A stretch of 64,000 bases of DNA from Bacteroidales bacterium (GCA_017649855.1 JAGCGA010000011.1:37810-101809); one strand, 5' to 3'; numbered from the stretch's first letter, positions 52,322 through 62,066 are shown. Numbers and translations are program-made. Notes: generated from the sequence alone by a model not told the origin.

Positions 52322-52930
52322 ATGTTTACCGGAATCATAGAAAAGACTGGCAGAATTGTAAAGATAGAGCAGGATAGAACCAATTATGACTTCACGTTGG
52401 AGGTGGATTTTGCGGACGAGCTTTCCATTGACCAGAGCATGGCGCATGACGGTTGCTGCCTGACGGTTGTACGTCTGGACAAGGAGAAGAAGCAGTATGT
52501 GGTGACGGCCATGGAGGAGACGATGCTCAAGACCAACTTGGGAACCTGGAAGGTGGGCGACGAGGTCAACTTGGAGCGCAGCATGCGGATGGACGGTCGT
52601 TTTGACGGCCACATTGTCCAAGGGCACGTGGACCAGACCGCGGTATGTGAGAAGGTGGTGGATGAAAATGGCAGCTGGCGCTATTATTTCTCCTATGATA
52701 CCAGCAAAAATAACTTCACCGTTCCCAAAGGTTCCATCTCTGTCAACGGGGTCAGTTTGACGGTGGTGGATTCTGAAAAGGGTCATTTTTCCGTTGCCAT
52801 CATTCCTTACACACACAAGGTGACGAACTTTCACAACTTTGTTCCCGGCACGGTGGTCAACATCGAGTTTGATGTGTTTGGAAAATATGTGCAACACTTG
52901 ATAGAAGAATATTTTGCCCAGCAAAAATAA
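52322..52930 (+). CDS. ribE: Riboflavin synthase, alpha subunit
   Basis: A 202-residue enzyme that dismutates two lumazine molecules into riboflavin. It begins MFTGIIEKTGRI, the hallmark of the family. The two homologous lumazine-binding barrels each carry their motif: SMAHDGCCLTVV with GHIVQGHVDQT in and after the first repeat, and GSISVNGVSLTVVD in the second. The in-frame TTG at 52310 would add four residues; the ATG fits the family start. The porW/sprE-like gene follows 47 bases later. Confidence 0.95.
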   Translation: MFTGIIEKTGRIVKIEQDRTNYDFTLEVDFADELSIDQSMAHDGCCLTVVRLDKEKKQYVVTAMEETMLKTNLGTWKVGDEVNLERSMRMDGRFDGHIVQGHVDQTAVCEKVVDENGSWRYYFSYDTSKNNFTVPKGSISVNGVSLTVVDSEKGHFSVAIIPYTHKVTNFHNFVPGTVVNIEFDVFGKYVQHLIEEYFAQQK

Positions 52931-52977
52931 AATTCGGTAAATATCGTTATACCCAACGTTTCTAAAACCGGAGTACA

Positions 52978-55671
52978 TTGAAGAGAAAAATACATAACAT
53001 ATTTACATACAGCTTATTGTTGTCGTTGATAATCTGTCTGGGAGGTTGTTCCACTTCCAAGAACACGTTTCCCAATCGAGTATATCACAATATGACCTGC
53101 CGATATAATGTCTTATGGAACGGCAAGCAGGCATTCAAGTCTGCGGAGACGGAGATGAAGAAGCTTTCGAAGGACAACTATACGGCCACCTTGCCGGTGT
53201 ACAATTATCCGGACAAGTCGGACGTGGCTCCCGCGCTTTCCTATTTGGACAGGACGATTGAGAAGAGTTCCAAGGCCATCTACAAGCACTCGATGCTCAT
53301 TCGTGGCAAGGAGTATGTCAAGACGATTGACGATGCCTACCTGTTGATGGGTAAGTCCAACTTTTACAAGCAGGACTATGTGGCGGCGCAGCGTATCTTC
53401 CAATATATCCTGCACAACTATCCGAAGTCGAACACTTACAACGAGGCGGCTGTGATGTTGGCCCGTACGGCCATGCGCCAGGGTTACTATGCCATGGCGG
53501 ACGAGCAGTTGGAGAATCTTCATTATCTGGCCACCAACAAGAAGGATAAGAAGTTCAACCGCTTGTTCAATGCCGCGAAGGCTGAATATCATCTGACGGC
53601 GCCTGATGGGGAGGTGACGGAGGCGATAGACTATTTGAACAATGCCATCGCCGCCAAACCCGAACGCGAATTCAGAAACCGCCTGCATCTCATCGCGGGC
53701 GAATTGTATGAAGGGCTCGGGCAGCAGGAAGAGGCTACCAAGCATTTCAAGACGGTCATCAAGAAGACCTCGGATTACAATATGCTCTTCTGTGCCCAAA
53801 TGCACTTGGCCTCCAACTATGATGGTTCTGAATCTGCGCACAACTCCATCATGAAACTCTTCAACCGTATGTTGGAGGAGAAGAAGAATGAGGATTTCAA
53901 GGATCAGATCTATTATGCTTGTTCCGAGATAGCCCGTATCGACGAGGATGTGGATACCAGAAAGGATTATCTGGCCAAGTCGGTGGCGTCATCCACCAAC
54001 AACCAGTATCAGAAGACCTTTTCCGCCATCACCCTGGCAGACCTTTATTTCTCCGAGAATGATTACCGCAATGCCCAGCATTATTACGATTCTGCCATGC
54101 TGTCGATTCCCAAGAATTATCCGAACTACGAGGCTTTGCAGAAGAAGGGGACTTTCTTGAAGGATCTGGTTGAAAAGCTGGACGAGATAGACCTGCAGGA
54201 CAGCTTGCAGCGTATTGCCAAATTGTCTCCTTCCGAGCGTAACCGTTGGGTCAAGAAGATGATTGACGAGTACACGGAGGCTGAGCGTAAGGCGGCCGCT
54301 GAGGAGGCCGAACGTATGCTGGCCCTTCAGAACGCTTCTTCTTATTCCAATATCAACGTGAATGCCAACAACAGCGGCAAATGGTATTTCTACAATCAGT
54401 CGTTGGTGACCGCGGGTATGCAGGACTTCTATCGAAGATTCGGAAACCGAAAGCTGGAGGATAACTGGTTTATCAGCAATAAGCAGCAGATCTCCTTCGA
54501 TGATATGATGGTGATGAACGATCCGAGTCTGGCCAAGGATTCTGTGGAGTATGATGAGGATGGAAATCCAATCCCCAAGCGGGAGACGGATCCCAAGAAG
54601 GAGCAGTACTATCTCCAGGATCTTCCGCTGACCCCCGGTGCGATGGACACGTCCAATCATATCATCGCCCATAATCTGTTCCAAGTAGGCTTCATCTATC
54701 AAGACCTCCTGCAAGATCTGCCGAGAGCCTGTGAGTCATTCCAGTCCTTGGTTACCCGCTATCCTGAATCGGAGTTGACCCCATCCAGTATTTTCATGCT
54801 GTACAGTCTTTACGCCCGCCAGAACAATATGGCCAAGGCCAATGAGTACAAGCAGATTATCTTCACCAAATATCCGGATTCCGACTATGCCAAGATCATT
54901 CAAGATCCGCAGTATTACCAGAAGATAGCCGAGCGTAACAAGCAGATTGAGCGGAATTACGAGACGGCCTATGCGCAGTTCCAGCAGAAACAGTGGCATT
55001 CGGTGTTCCAGGCGGCCAATGAAAACATGCCGCAGTGCACGGACCAGAATCTTAAGTCCAAATATGCCTATCTGCGTGCCATCTCGGCTGGTCAGATATA
55101 CCATGAAGACTCTCTCATTAGAGGTTTCCAGCAGATAGTCAGCGAATATGCTAATGAGCCGGTTGCCGAGTTGGCTCGTGTCTATTTGGCCTCATTGGAG
55201 CCCGCCAAGCTGATGTCGGGAGAGCAGCAGGCTTCGGTTGCCGATGCGCAGGATCCGGCGAGTGTCACCAAACCGGCGTCCAAAGAGTCCGGCAATCCAT
55301 TTGAGTTCAACGCCAACGATGTGCATTATGTGATCCTGTTGGTTCAGAGTTCCAAGCTTCCCATCCAAACGGTCAAGATCAATCTTACCAACTTCAACAA
55401 GACCTATTTCAGCCTGCAGCGTTTCAACATCAGCAGTTTTTATGTGAACAACAAGCAGCAGATGGTGACCATTGCCAAATTCGCCAATGCGTCTTTGGCT
55501 ATGGATTACTACAATATCTTGGTCAAGGATCCGGTCTTTGCGGAAGATATTCAGAATGGCAACATCATCGTGTATCCTATGAGTGCCACCAACTACACCA
55601 CCTACTATAACAACCAGAGTGGGCGGTCCTATTATGACGATTTTGTGAAAGAACATTATTTTAAACAGTAA
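52978..55671 (+). CDS. TPR lipoprotein of the type IX secretion system (PorW/SprE-like)
   Basis: An 897-residue lipoprotein: MKRKIHNIFTYSLLLSLIIC then LGGC, lipidated Cys24. The mature start CSTSKNTFPNRVYHNMTCRY resembles PorW of Porphyromonas and SprE of Flavobacterium, which link outer-membrane and motor parts of the type IX system. TPR-type helices fill about 110-410 and 590-720. An Asp/Tyr-rich middle and a C-terminal domain (about 785-897, with VHYVILLVQSSKLPIQTVKI) follow. No ATG exists upstream of the lipobox, so translation must begin at the TTG at 52978, or less likely elsewhere. Together with the sorting-domain protein at 1.2-2.4 kb it implies an active type IX system. Confidence 0.8.
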   Translation: MKRKIHNIFTYSLLLSLIICLGGCSTSKNTFPNRVYHNMTCRYNVLWNGKQAFKSAETEMKKLSKDNYTATLPVYNYPDKSDVAPALSYLDRTIEKSSKAIYKHSMLIRGKEYVKTIDDAYLLMGKSNFYKQDYVAAQRIFQYILHNYPKSNTYNEAAVMLARTAMRQGYYAMADEQLENLHYLATNKKDKKFNRLFNAAKAEYHLTAPDGEVTEAIDYLNNAIAAKPEREFRNRLHLIAGELYEGLGQQEEATKHFKTVIKKTSDYNMLFCAQMHLASNYDGSESAHNSIMKLFNRMLEEKKNEDFKDQIYYACSEIARIDEDVDTRKDYLAKSVASSTNNQYQKTFSAITLADLYFSENDYRNAQHYYDSAMLSIPKNYPNYEALQKKGTFLKDLVEKLDEIDLQDSLQRIAKLSPSERNRWVKKMIDEYTEAERKAAAEEAERMLALQNASSYSNINVNANNSGKWYFYNQSLVTAGMQDFYRRFGNRKLEDNWFISNKQQISFDDMMVMNDPSLAKDSVEYDEDGNPIPKRETDPKKEQYYLQDLPLTPGAMDTSNHIIAHNLFQVGFIYQDLLQDLPRACESFQSLVTRYPESELTPSSIFMLYSLYARQNNMAKANEYKQIIFTKYPDSDYAKIIQDPQYYQKIAERNKQIERNYETAYAQFQQKQWHSVFQAANENMPQCTDQNLKSKYAYLRAISAGQIYHEDSLIRGFQQIVSEYANEPVAELARVYLASLEPAKLMSGEQQASVADAQDPASVTKPASKESGNPFEFNANDVHYVILLVQSSKLPIQTVKINLTNFNKTYFSLQRFNISSFYVNNKQQMVTIAKFANASLAMDYYNILVKDPVFAEDIQNGNIIVYPMSATNYTTYYNNQSGRSYYDDFVKEHYFKQ

Positions 55672-55682
55672 AATATAGAATT

Positions 55683-56069
55683 ATGAAAGAGAATGAAATT
55701 AGAGAAGTCGGTGCAGTAAACATTATTTCCAAGGGCACCCAGATTCAGGGTAGCATTTCCACATCTTCCGATTGTCGGATTGACGGAACGGTCAACGGGA
55801 ATGTGATTTCCAGAGCCAAAGTCATTATCGGCCAGACCGGATATGTGGAGGGTAACATCTCCTGTGCCAACGTTGAGATAGAGGGTAAGGTGAAGACTGA
55901 GGCCTTGAATGTGTCAGACCTGATTTCGTTAAAGTCGACGGCTTCGGTGACGGGCAACATCATTGCTGGCAAGATAGCCATTGAGCCGGGTGCGGAGTTC
56001 TCCGGTAACTGCAAGATGAACACCCAGCGTACCCCCAATCCGGTTCCTAATCCCGCTGAGAAGAGATAG
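55683..56069 (+). CDS. Bactofilin (polymer-forming cytoskeletal protein)
   Basis: A 128-residue protein with the bactofilin beta-helix. NIISKGTQIQGSISTSSDCR opens the DUF583 domain, followed by regularly spaced Gly and Val turns (IDGTVNGNVISRAKVIIGQT, GYVEGNISCANVEIEGKVKT). Short polar tails flank the core. Bactofilins polymerise without nucleotide and scaffold cell-wall or envelope machines. Starts 11 bases after the porW/sprE-like gene and precedes atpZ, an order seen ahead of ATP synthase genes in other Bacteroidetes. Confidence 0.9.
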   Translation: MKENEIREVGAVNIISKGTQIQGSISTSSDCRIDGTVNGNVISRAKVIIGQTGYVEGNISCANVEIEGKVKTEALNVSDLISLKSTASVTGNIIAGKIAIEPGAEFSGNCKMNTQRTPNPVPNPAEKR

Positions 56070-56087
56070 TTTTTTACAATCAGACGG

Positions 56088-56324
56088 ATGGCGGAAGATT
56101 CCGAAAAAAATAAGCCGCTCCACAAATATGTGCTGTATTCCAATATGGCCATAGAGATGGGGGTGCTCATTGCGCTGGGGGTATTTGGAGGTGTCAAGTT
56201 GGATAAATGGTTAGACAAATCACCATTGTTTACCATCGTATGCTCCCTTCTCGGTGTGTTTATTGCCATGTATTTGATGATTAAAGATGTGATCCGTCAT
56301 ACAGATTCCAAGAAGCATGAGTAA
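56088..56324 (+). CDS. AtpZ/AtpI-type F0F1 ATP synthase assembly protein
   Basis: A 78-residue protein with two membrane helices (MAIEMGVLIALGVFGGVKLD; FTIVCSLLGVFIAMYLMIK) separated by a short polar turn WLDKS. This is the AtpZ plan, and the GVxLDKWLDxxP segment is typical. In other bacteria AtpZ acts with AtpI in ion uptake or c-ring assembly for ATP synthase. Its last eight bases overlap the next gene. No ATP synthase subunit gene follows. Confidence 0.8.
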   Translation: MAEDSEKNKPLHKYVLYSNMAIEMGVLIALGVFGGVKLDKWLDKSPLFTIVCSLLGVFIAMYLMIKDVIRHTDSKKHE

Positions 56325-56739
56325 AAAGATACCTATAAAGAAGTTCTCACTCAGGATCTTGATTTTTTCCATTGTCATAGCCGGCTTGGCCGCCCTGTTT
56401 CAGTGGTTGGTTCCTGCGTACGCCTCCCCCGCACTTCCTTTCATCGTGCTTTTCTTTTTTGTCATCACGCTCTTCACCATTTTCATTGTGCTGCGCGATG
56501 ATCAAGGTAAGGATGGACAGCGTTTTGTCTCCGGCTATCTTCTCTCCCGGATTATCAAATTGTTCTCATGCCTGCTCTTTCTTTTCCTTTATATCCTTAT
56601 AAACAGACAGGATGCATGGAAGTTCGGAATCTCCTTTATCATTGTCTACTTCTTGTTTTCCATCTTTGAAGTCATTCTTTTGAGGAAGGAGAGCAATGAT
56701 ATCACCAAAAGATCACAATCGACAGAAGAAACCAAATAA
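56317..56739 (+). CDS. Four-helix membrane protein, AtpI-like
   Basis: A 140-residue protein with four hydrophobic segments (about 14-33, 41-60, 80-96, 104-123) and a charged C-terminal tail. In many Bacteroidetes a protein of this size and topology lies between atpZ and atpB, in the place of AtpI; sequence similarity to AtpI itself is low. The start overlaps atpZ by eight bases, so the two are translated together. Here it is followed by a flavodiiron gene rather than atpB. Confidence 0.65.
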   Translation: MSKKIPIKKFSLRILIFSIVIAGLAALFQWLVPAYASPALPFIVLFFFVITLFTIFIVLRDDQGKDGQRFVSGYLLSRIIKLFSCLLFLFLYILINRQDAWKFGISFIIVYFLFSIFEVILLRKESNDITKRSQSTEETK

Positions 56740-56747
56740 AACCCATT

Positions 56748-57944
56748 ATGAATACTGCAAGAAAGATAAAATCCGATTTATGGTATATAGGCGCATCCGA
56801 CCGTCGTCTGGCGCTTTTTGAGAACATGATGCCTATACCTCATGGAGTTTCCTACAATTCTTATCTCTTGATGGATGACAAGACGGTTCTGATGGATACT
56901 GTGGACAATGCAGTGGCCCCCCAGTTTCTGGAGAATTTGACCGCTGTCCTGGCTGGCCGATCCCTGGATTATTTGGTGATTCATCATGTGGAGCCCGACC
57001 ATCTGGCCTCTTTGCAGGAGGTCATGTTGCGTTATCCGCAGGCTGTGATCCTTTGCAGTATGCAGGCTAGCCGGCTCATCCGCCAATTTTTTGAGATGCC
57101 TGAGTCTTGTCAGATCCAGGCAGTCAAAGAGGGTGAGACGCTGGAGACGGGCCATCATACCCTGACCTTCTACGCTGCCCCCATGGTGCACTGGCCGGAG
57201 GTGCTCGTGTCGTATGACACGGTGGACAAGATCTTGTTCTCGGCAGATGCTTTCGGTACTTTTGGCGCGCTGTCGGGCAACCTTTATGCCGACGAGGTCA
57301 ACTTTGACCGGGAATGGTTGGACGATGCCCGCCGTTATTATACGAACATTGTGGGCAAGTATGGGGTGCAGGTGCAGAATTTGCTGAAGAAAGCTGCCAC
57401 CTTGGATATCCAGATGATCTGTCCGTTGCATGGTCCCATCTGGCGCGAAGACCTTGGCTACTTCATTCAGAAATATGATTTGTGGAGCCGCTATGAGCCC
57501 GAAGACAAAGAAGGAATCGTCCTGATTTATGGTTCCATGTATGGCCATACCGAATCTGCCGCTCATGTTTTGGCTGGCATTCTGGCCGACAAGGGTGTCC
57601 GCAATATCAAGATGTATGATGTCTCCGCCACGCACGTTTCCTACCTTTTGTCGGAAACCTTCCGTTGCGGACGCATTGTCTTGTTGGCTCCCACGTACAA
57701 CAATGGGTTGTATCCTCCCATGGAAAACTATCTGTTGGATGTGCAGGCGCATTTTGTGCAGGACCGCACCTTCGCCATCGTGGAAAATGGAAGCTGGTCG
57801 CCGATAGCTGCCAAGGCTATGCAGGAGATCATTCAGAATATGAAACCCAACAATATCGAAGGCCCTGTTGTGACCCTAAAGTCCGCCATGAAACAGGAAC
57901 AGCTGCAAGAGTTGGAGAGATTGGCTGAAAACCTGCTGAATTAA
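56748..57944 (+). CDS. Flavodiiron protein (A-type flavoprotein, FprA family)
   Basis: A 398-residue enzyme that reduces oxygen or nitric oxide to protect anaerobes. The N-terminal metallo-beta-lactamase-type domain holds the diiron site: HHVEPDH (His80, Glu82, Asp84, His85), a His in APMVHWPEVL, an Asp in LFSADAFGTFGA, and the last His in CPLHGPIW. The C-terminal flavodoxin domain begins near 255 with LIYGSMYGHTESAA, the FMN phosphate loop. No rubredoxin extension is present. Starts eight bases after the AtpI-like gene. It ends overlapping the convergent PHP phosphatase gene. Confidence 0.94.
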   Translation: MNTARKIKSDLWYIGASDRRLALFENMMPIPHGVSYNSYLLMDDKTVLMDTVDNAVAPQFLENLTAVLAGRSLDYLVIHHVEPDHLASLQEVMLRYPQAVILCSMQASRLIRQFFEMPESCQIQAVKEGETLETGHHTLTFYAAPMVHWPEVLVSYDTVDKILFSADAFGTFGALSGNLYADEVNFDREWLDDARRYYTNIVGKYGVQVQNLLKKAATLDIQMICPLHGPIWREDLGYFIQKYDLWSRYEPEDKEGIVLIYGSMYGHTESAAHVLAGILADKGVRNIKMYDVSATHVSYLLSETFRCGRIVLLAPTYNNGLYPPMENYLLDVQAHFVQDRTFAIVENGSWSPIAAKAMQEIIQNMKPNNIEGPVVTLKSAMKQEQLQELERLAENLLN

Positions 57945-58786
57945 GCGGGATTCTGGTGTACAAAATATCCCTTTTGTACATCAAAGCACATCAATTGCTC
58001 ATACCCGCATTGACGTAACACCTCATAGGCCTCCTCAAAAAGGAGGTCTATTTCTTTGGCCTGGTGGGCATCGCTGCTGATGACTACGGGGATGTCCAGT
58101 TTCCGGGCTTTTCTCAACATTTCCACAGAGGGGTAGAGGGCATCGCAGCGTTTTTTGTAAATGCCGCGGGTGTTGACCTCCATGATAAGGTCATGGGCTT
58201 TGATCAGCTGCAGCGCTTTGTCGGCGAGCACTTGATACCAGGGTTCGTCCTCTTGGAAGAAACGGTGTTGGTTGTGCATCTTGATTTTGTCAACATGGGC
58301 GATGATGTCCATGGGTTGGGTCTCGATCATCTCGAAGGTCTGTTCCCAGAAGGTCGTGACAGCGCGCTTGATGTTGTGGTCGAAAAGTTTGTCCAGCCCA
58401 TCGTCGTAGATCTCTCTTTTGGGGCCATCGATAAACCAGAGATCATCGCGGTTGGCGGGGCGTACGAGGTGAACACCCCCGATGATGTAGTCAAGGTGAT
58501 GGTTTTCTTTCAGTTCGGCAAAATCGTAGGAGATGCCGGGAACAAAGTCACATTCCAAGGACTTGAGCAATATGATGGGAGACGAGGCTTGCAGTTTGTC
58601 AATTTCAGCCGTGTATTCCGGCATGCGTTCCATCTTGATGGAGAAGTTGTTGTCGAAGGGCAGTGGGGCATGGGAAGAGAAGCCCAGTTGTTGGAAATGC
58701 CGACGAGAAGCCTCTTCAACATAGGCGGGCAGTGGGTCTTTCCCGTCGCAATAGAGGGAGTGGGTGTGATAGTTATTGATGATCAT
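57941..58786 (-). CDS. PHP-domain phosphatase, histidinol-phosphatase type
   Basis: A 281-residue PHP-fold phosphoesterase. The first metal motif is MIINNYHTHSLYCDG. FSSHAPLPFDNNFSI, GGVHLV and DIIAHVDKIK supply further metal-binding His residues, and VISSDAHQAKEID the last. Length and motif spacing match the HisK type, which removes phosphate from histidinol phosphate. No other histidine genes are nearby, so another sugar or nucleotide phosphate is possible. The Met at 58786 is 14 bases inside the serine hydrolase gene, implying translational coupling. Confidence 0.82.
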   Translation of the reverse strand: MIINNYHTHSLYCDGKDPLPAYVEEASRRHFQQLGFSSHAPLPFDNNFSIKMERMPEYTAEIDKLQASSPIILLKSLECDFVPGISYDFAELKENHHLDYIIGGVHLVRPANRDDLWFIDGPKREIYDDGLDKLFDHNIKRAVTTFWEQTFEMIETQPMDIIAHVDKIKMHNQHRFFQEDEPWYQVLADKALQLIKAHDLIMEVNTRGIYKKRCDALYPSVEMLRKARKLDIPVVISSDAHQAKEIDLLFEEAYEVLRQCGYEQLMCFDVQKGYFVHQNPA

Positions 58787-60074
58787 GGGAGATAAGGTTG
58801 TCGATAATGTTGAGCACTTCATCGCTTTTGCCGGCGTGGGCTCCATTGTAGTAGTTGCTAAGAAAGACAATCTGCACGTTGTCCTTCGGGCGGTAGAGCC
58901 ACAGGTTCTGATAGCCGTCCCACAACCCACCGTGATAGACCAAAAGACCATGGGTCGGGCTCTCTTCTAGTCTCAGGCCATAGCCATAGCTTTGTTTGGG
59001 AAGGATGCCGTTTTTCAGAGTGTTTTGTCGTGTGGAGGCTCGGGCCACCCATTCTTCAGGGAGAAGGTCATAGCGGATAAAGTAGGCGTTGGTCCAGCGG
59101 ATCATATCCTCCACATTGCTGTAGATACCCTTGTCGCCCAGGATGCCGTTGAAGCGGTCGTAGAGGGCGAGGGAGCCATCTTTCTTATGGCCGCGGGTGA
59201 TGGGCAGTGTAATTTCGGGGTTGATCCAAGCGTATGGGGTGTAGATGTCGCCTTTCTTGGCGGAGGGCCATCGGCGGTTGGTGTCGATCAGCTCCGTGAA
59301 GAAAAAGGTGTCGTTCATCCCGGCAGGGCCGAAGAAGTTATCGTGCACATACGCCTCAAAGGATTGGCCGCTGACGCGCTCCACGATGGTGGCCAGAATG
59401 GCATAGTTGGTGTTGCGGTATTCAAAGCGGGTGCCGGAGGGGAAATCCAAGGGGTAGCGCTGGCGTTTCAACACTCGGATGAGCTCTTCGTTATCCACAA
59501 AGGTGGAGGTGTCGAAGATGTCGTATTTGAAATTGAAATATTCAGGGATGCCAGTGGTGTGGGTAAGCAGCTGGCGCACTGTTACTTTCCGATAGGGCAG
59601 TTCGGGGACGAGTTTGCCGAGCGTGTCTTGCAGGCTGATCAAGCCCTCGTCGCAGAGCTTCAGGATGGCAGCTGCGGTGAACTGTTTGGAGATGGATGCC
59701 AGGTCAAAGAGGGCCGTCTTCCACATCTTGTTGTCAGGGTGCAGACGGAGTTCATCCAGCTGGGACTCTTGCACGTTACGATAGTTGGTGGTGTTTTTGT
59801 AGAGCTGCAGGAATCCGTAGGAGCGTTCTAGGATGATGGTGTCGTGTCGGGCGATGATAAGGGTCCCGTTCAGTCGCGCTCCCATGGCATCGGCGTAGCG
59901 GACAAGTGAGTCAATGTCAAAGCCGAGGCTGGCCATCTCGGTCAGCGTCTCCAGTGGCTTGTACACGACAGGCTTGGAGGAGACGAGAAACGAGGTGTCG
60001 CCAACGCCCTGGTCTGCCCGCAGGCAGCAGAGGTTGAAAAGGCAGACCAACAGGAAGACCCCTTTTTTGAGCAT
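58773..60074 (-). CDS. Serine hydrolase, class C beta-lactamase / penicillin-binding fold
   Basis: A 433-residue exported protein (signal peptide about 1-20, ending CCLRA). The catalytic SxxK is Ser127-Ile-Ser-Lys130 in DLASISKQFTAAAIL. The YxN motif is in RFEYRNTNYAILA, and the KTG-equivalent is HGG in LLVYHGGLWDGYQN. LLTHTTGIPEYFNF is a further family segment. Relatives include D-aminopeptidases, esterases and carboxypeptidases; antibiotic hydrolysis is unlikely. It starts 12 bases after rho and overlaps the PHP gene. Confidence 0.88.
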   Translation of the reverse strand: MLKKGVFLLVCLFNLCCLRADQGVGDTSFLVSSKPVVYKPLETLTEMASLGFDIDSLVRYADAMGARLNGTLIIARHDTIILERSYGFLQLYKNTTNYRNVQESQLDELRLHPDNKMWKTALFDLASISKQFTAAAILKLCDEGLISLQDTLGKLVPELPYRKVTVRQLLTHTTGIPEYFNFKYDIFDTSTFVDNEELIRVLKRQRYPLDFPSGTRFEYRNTNYAILATIVERVSGQSFEAYVHDNFFGPAGMNDTFFFTELIDTNRRWPSAKKGDIYTPYAWINPEITLPITRGHKKDGSLALYDRFNGILGDKGIYSNVEDMIRWTNAYFIRYDLLPEEWVARASTRQNTLKNGILPKQSYGYGLRLEESPTHGLLVYHGGLWDGYQNLWLYRPKDNVQIVFLSNYYNGAHAGKSDEVLNIIDNLISHDHQ

Positions 60075-60086
60075 GGTTGCCGGTGT

Positions 60087-61916
60087 TTAGCTGTTCATGA
60101 TGCTGAGGAATTCCTCGTTGTTGCGGGTGTCCTCCATATTCTCTTTGATGAAGGTCATGGCCTCGATAGTGGTCATGTCGGCAATGTGGTTGCGGAGGAT
60201 CCACATCTTCTGAAGCGTGGCGGGTGACTGGAGCAGGTCGTCACGACGCGTGCTGGAGGCCACGAGATCCACGGCGGGGTAGATGCGCTTGTTGGACAGC
60301 TTGCGGTCGAGTTGCAGTTCCATGTTGCCAGTGCCCTTGAACTCCTCGAAGATGACCTCATCCATGCGGGAGCCGGTGTCGATGAGGGCGGTGGCGAGGA
60401 TGGTCAGGGAACCACCGTGTTCCACGTTACGGGCGGCGCCGAAGAAGCGTTTCGGCTTCTGCAGGGCGTTGGCTTCCACACCACCGGAGAGCACCTTGCC
60501 GGAGGCCGGGGCCATCGTGTTGAAGGCACGTGCCAGACGGGTGATGGAGTCCAACAGGATGCAGACGTCGTGGCCGCACTCCACCATGCGTTTGGCCTTT
60601 TCCAAGACCATGTTGGCAATCTTGACATGCCGTTCCGCAGGCTCGTCAAAGGTGGAGGAGATGACCTCGGCATTGACGCTGCGCTGCATGTCGGTGACCT
60701 CCTCGGGACGCTCGTCGATGAGCAGGATGATGAGGTATATCTCCGGATGGTTGGCCGCGATGGCGTTGGCCACATCTTTCAGCAAGACGGTCTTACCGGT
60801 CTTGGGCTGAGCCACGATCAGTCCGCGTTGGCCCTTGCCGATAGGGGCGAAGAGGTCGATGACGCGTGTGGAGAGGTTGCAGCCGGGATGTCCGGTGATG
60901 TTGATCTTCTCGTCGGGGAACATCGGGGTGAGGAAGTCGAACGGGATACGGTCGCGGATCTGCTCCGGATCACAGCCGTTGATCTTCTCCACCTTGGTCA
61001 GCGGGAAGAACTTCTCGCCTTTCTTCGGAGGACGGATTTCGCCATAGACGGTGTCACCGTTCTTGAGGCCGAACAGCTTGATTTGGGTCATGGAGACGTA
61101 GATGTCGTCGGGGGAGGTGAGGTAGTTGTAGTCGGAAGAGCGCAGGAATCCGCAGTTGTCACTGGTAATCTCCAACACTCCCTCCGCATGGATGGCTCCT
61201 TCGTACATGGAGTTGGCCACCAGCTCGGCTTGCAACTCGGCCTCCGATTTCGGAGCGTGCTCTTTGGGCTCTTCAGCAGCAGGATGCTCCTTGGGCTCCT
61301 TCTTGGACTGATTGTCTTTCTTATGATTGTCGAATTTCTGGCGGGCGTTGTTCTTCCTGGACGAATACTCCTTGGCGGGTTTTTCCTCCGATGGGCTCTC
61401 AGGCGCTTGGCTCTCGGTGACGGGAGCAGCCGCTGGCTGGTTGTTCACAGGAGTTTCCTCGGTCGTCTTCTCTTCCATCAGGCGGGCAGCTTCCTTTTCC
61501 AACAGGTCTTTTTTGCTGGGGCGTCCTCTTTTTTTAGGTTTCTCAACGACTGGCGTGTCTTCCGTGGTGGATACAATGTCGAGTGCCTCTTCGGTGGCAG
61601 TTTTTTTGCTTCTTCCCTTTTTGGGAGCGGAAACCTCTTCTGTCGGAATCTCTTGATCCACAGCCTTCGGAGTACGCTTGCGCGTCGGTTTGGTCTTGGT
61701 CTCCGCGGGCAAGGGATTGGCAAAACGTATTTCTTCTTCCTCTAGGGGCAGTTTGGTATCTTTGGTGGCCAGACTGCTTTTGTTAAAGGTAACCTGAGGT
61801 TTTTCGGGGAGATCTACTTTAGCGACTTTGGTATTTTCGTTTGATGAGCCGGCAGGCATGACGGTGCTGGCCATAATTCTTTTTCTCTTACCTTTTTTTT
61901 CTGGTGATTCGGTCAT
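60087..61916 (-). CDS. rho: Transcription termination factor Rho with long N-terminal extension
   Basis: A 609-residue Rho, about 190 longer than the E. coli protein. Residues 1-225 are low-complexity, rich in Lys, Glu, Pro and Thr, with an AT-hook-like KKRGRPSKK at 128-136, and are surely disordered. The RNA-binding cold-shock-like domain is at about 230-315 ([20 protein letters not shown]). The ATPase domain follows with Walker A AQPKTGKT at about 369-376, Walker [14 protein letters not shown], and the Q- and R-loop region [14 protein letters not shown]. In Bacteroides thetaiotaomicron a similar disordered region of Rho has been reported to drive phase separation; the same here is inference. 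Confidence 0.96.
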   Translation of the reverse strand: MTESPEKKGKRKRIMASTVMPAGSSNENTKVAKVDLPEKPQVTFNKSSLATKDTKLPLEEEEIRFANPLPAETKTKPTRKRTPKAVDQEIPTEEVSAPKKGRSKKTATEEALDIVSTTEDTPVVEKPKKRGRPSKKDLLEKEAARLMEEKTTEETPVNNQPAAAPVTESQAPESPSEEKPAKEYSSRKNNARQKFDNHKKDNQSKKEPKEHPAAEEPKEHAPKSEAELQAELVANSMYEGAIHAEGVLEITSDNCGFLRSSDYNYLTSPDDIYVSMTQIKLFGLKNGDTVYGEIRPPKKGEKFFPLTKVEKINGCDPEQIRDRIPFDFLTPMFPDEKINITGHPGCNLSTRVIDLFAPIGKGQRGLIVAQPKTGKTVLLKDVANAIAANHPEIYLIILLIDERPEEVTDMQRSVNAEVISSTFDEPAERHVKIANMVLEKAKRMVECGHDVCILLDSITRLARAFNTMAPASGKVLSGGVEANALQKPKRFFGAARNVEHGGSLTILATALIDTGSRMDEVIFEEFKGTGNMELQLDRKLSNKRIYPAVDLVASSTRRDDLLQSPATLQKMWILRNHIADMTTIEAMTFIKENMEDTRNNEEFLSIMNS

Positions 61917-62009
61917 GTTTAGCTTTTAGATAGAAATGTATGTTGATGAAAGGCAGTGCTGGGAATGCTGACAGAAGGAACGTCAACGCACCGCCGAAAA
62001 AAGAATGCG

Positions 62010-62017
62010 CAAAAATA
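62010..62017 (-). promoter_or_regulatory. Promoter -7 box of the rho unit
   Basis: TATTTTTG on the minus strand, 93 bases upstream of the rho start, leaving a leader that could carry autoregulation. Confidence 0.6.
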
Positions 62018-62066
62018 CATTATTTTTTGAAATGACATTCGAGACCATGTAAAAAATTGCTTCCCT

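Noticed and set aside
60312..61745. Plus-strand open frame of 477 codons opposite rho
   Set aside because: Antisense of the rho core and its low-complexity extension; no domain.
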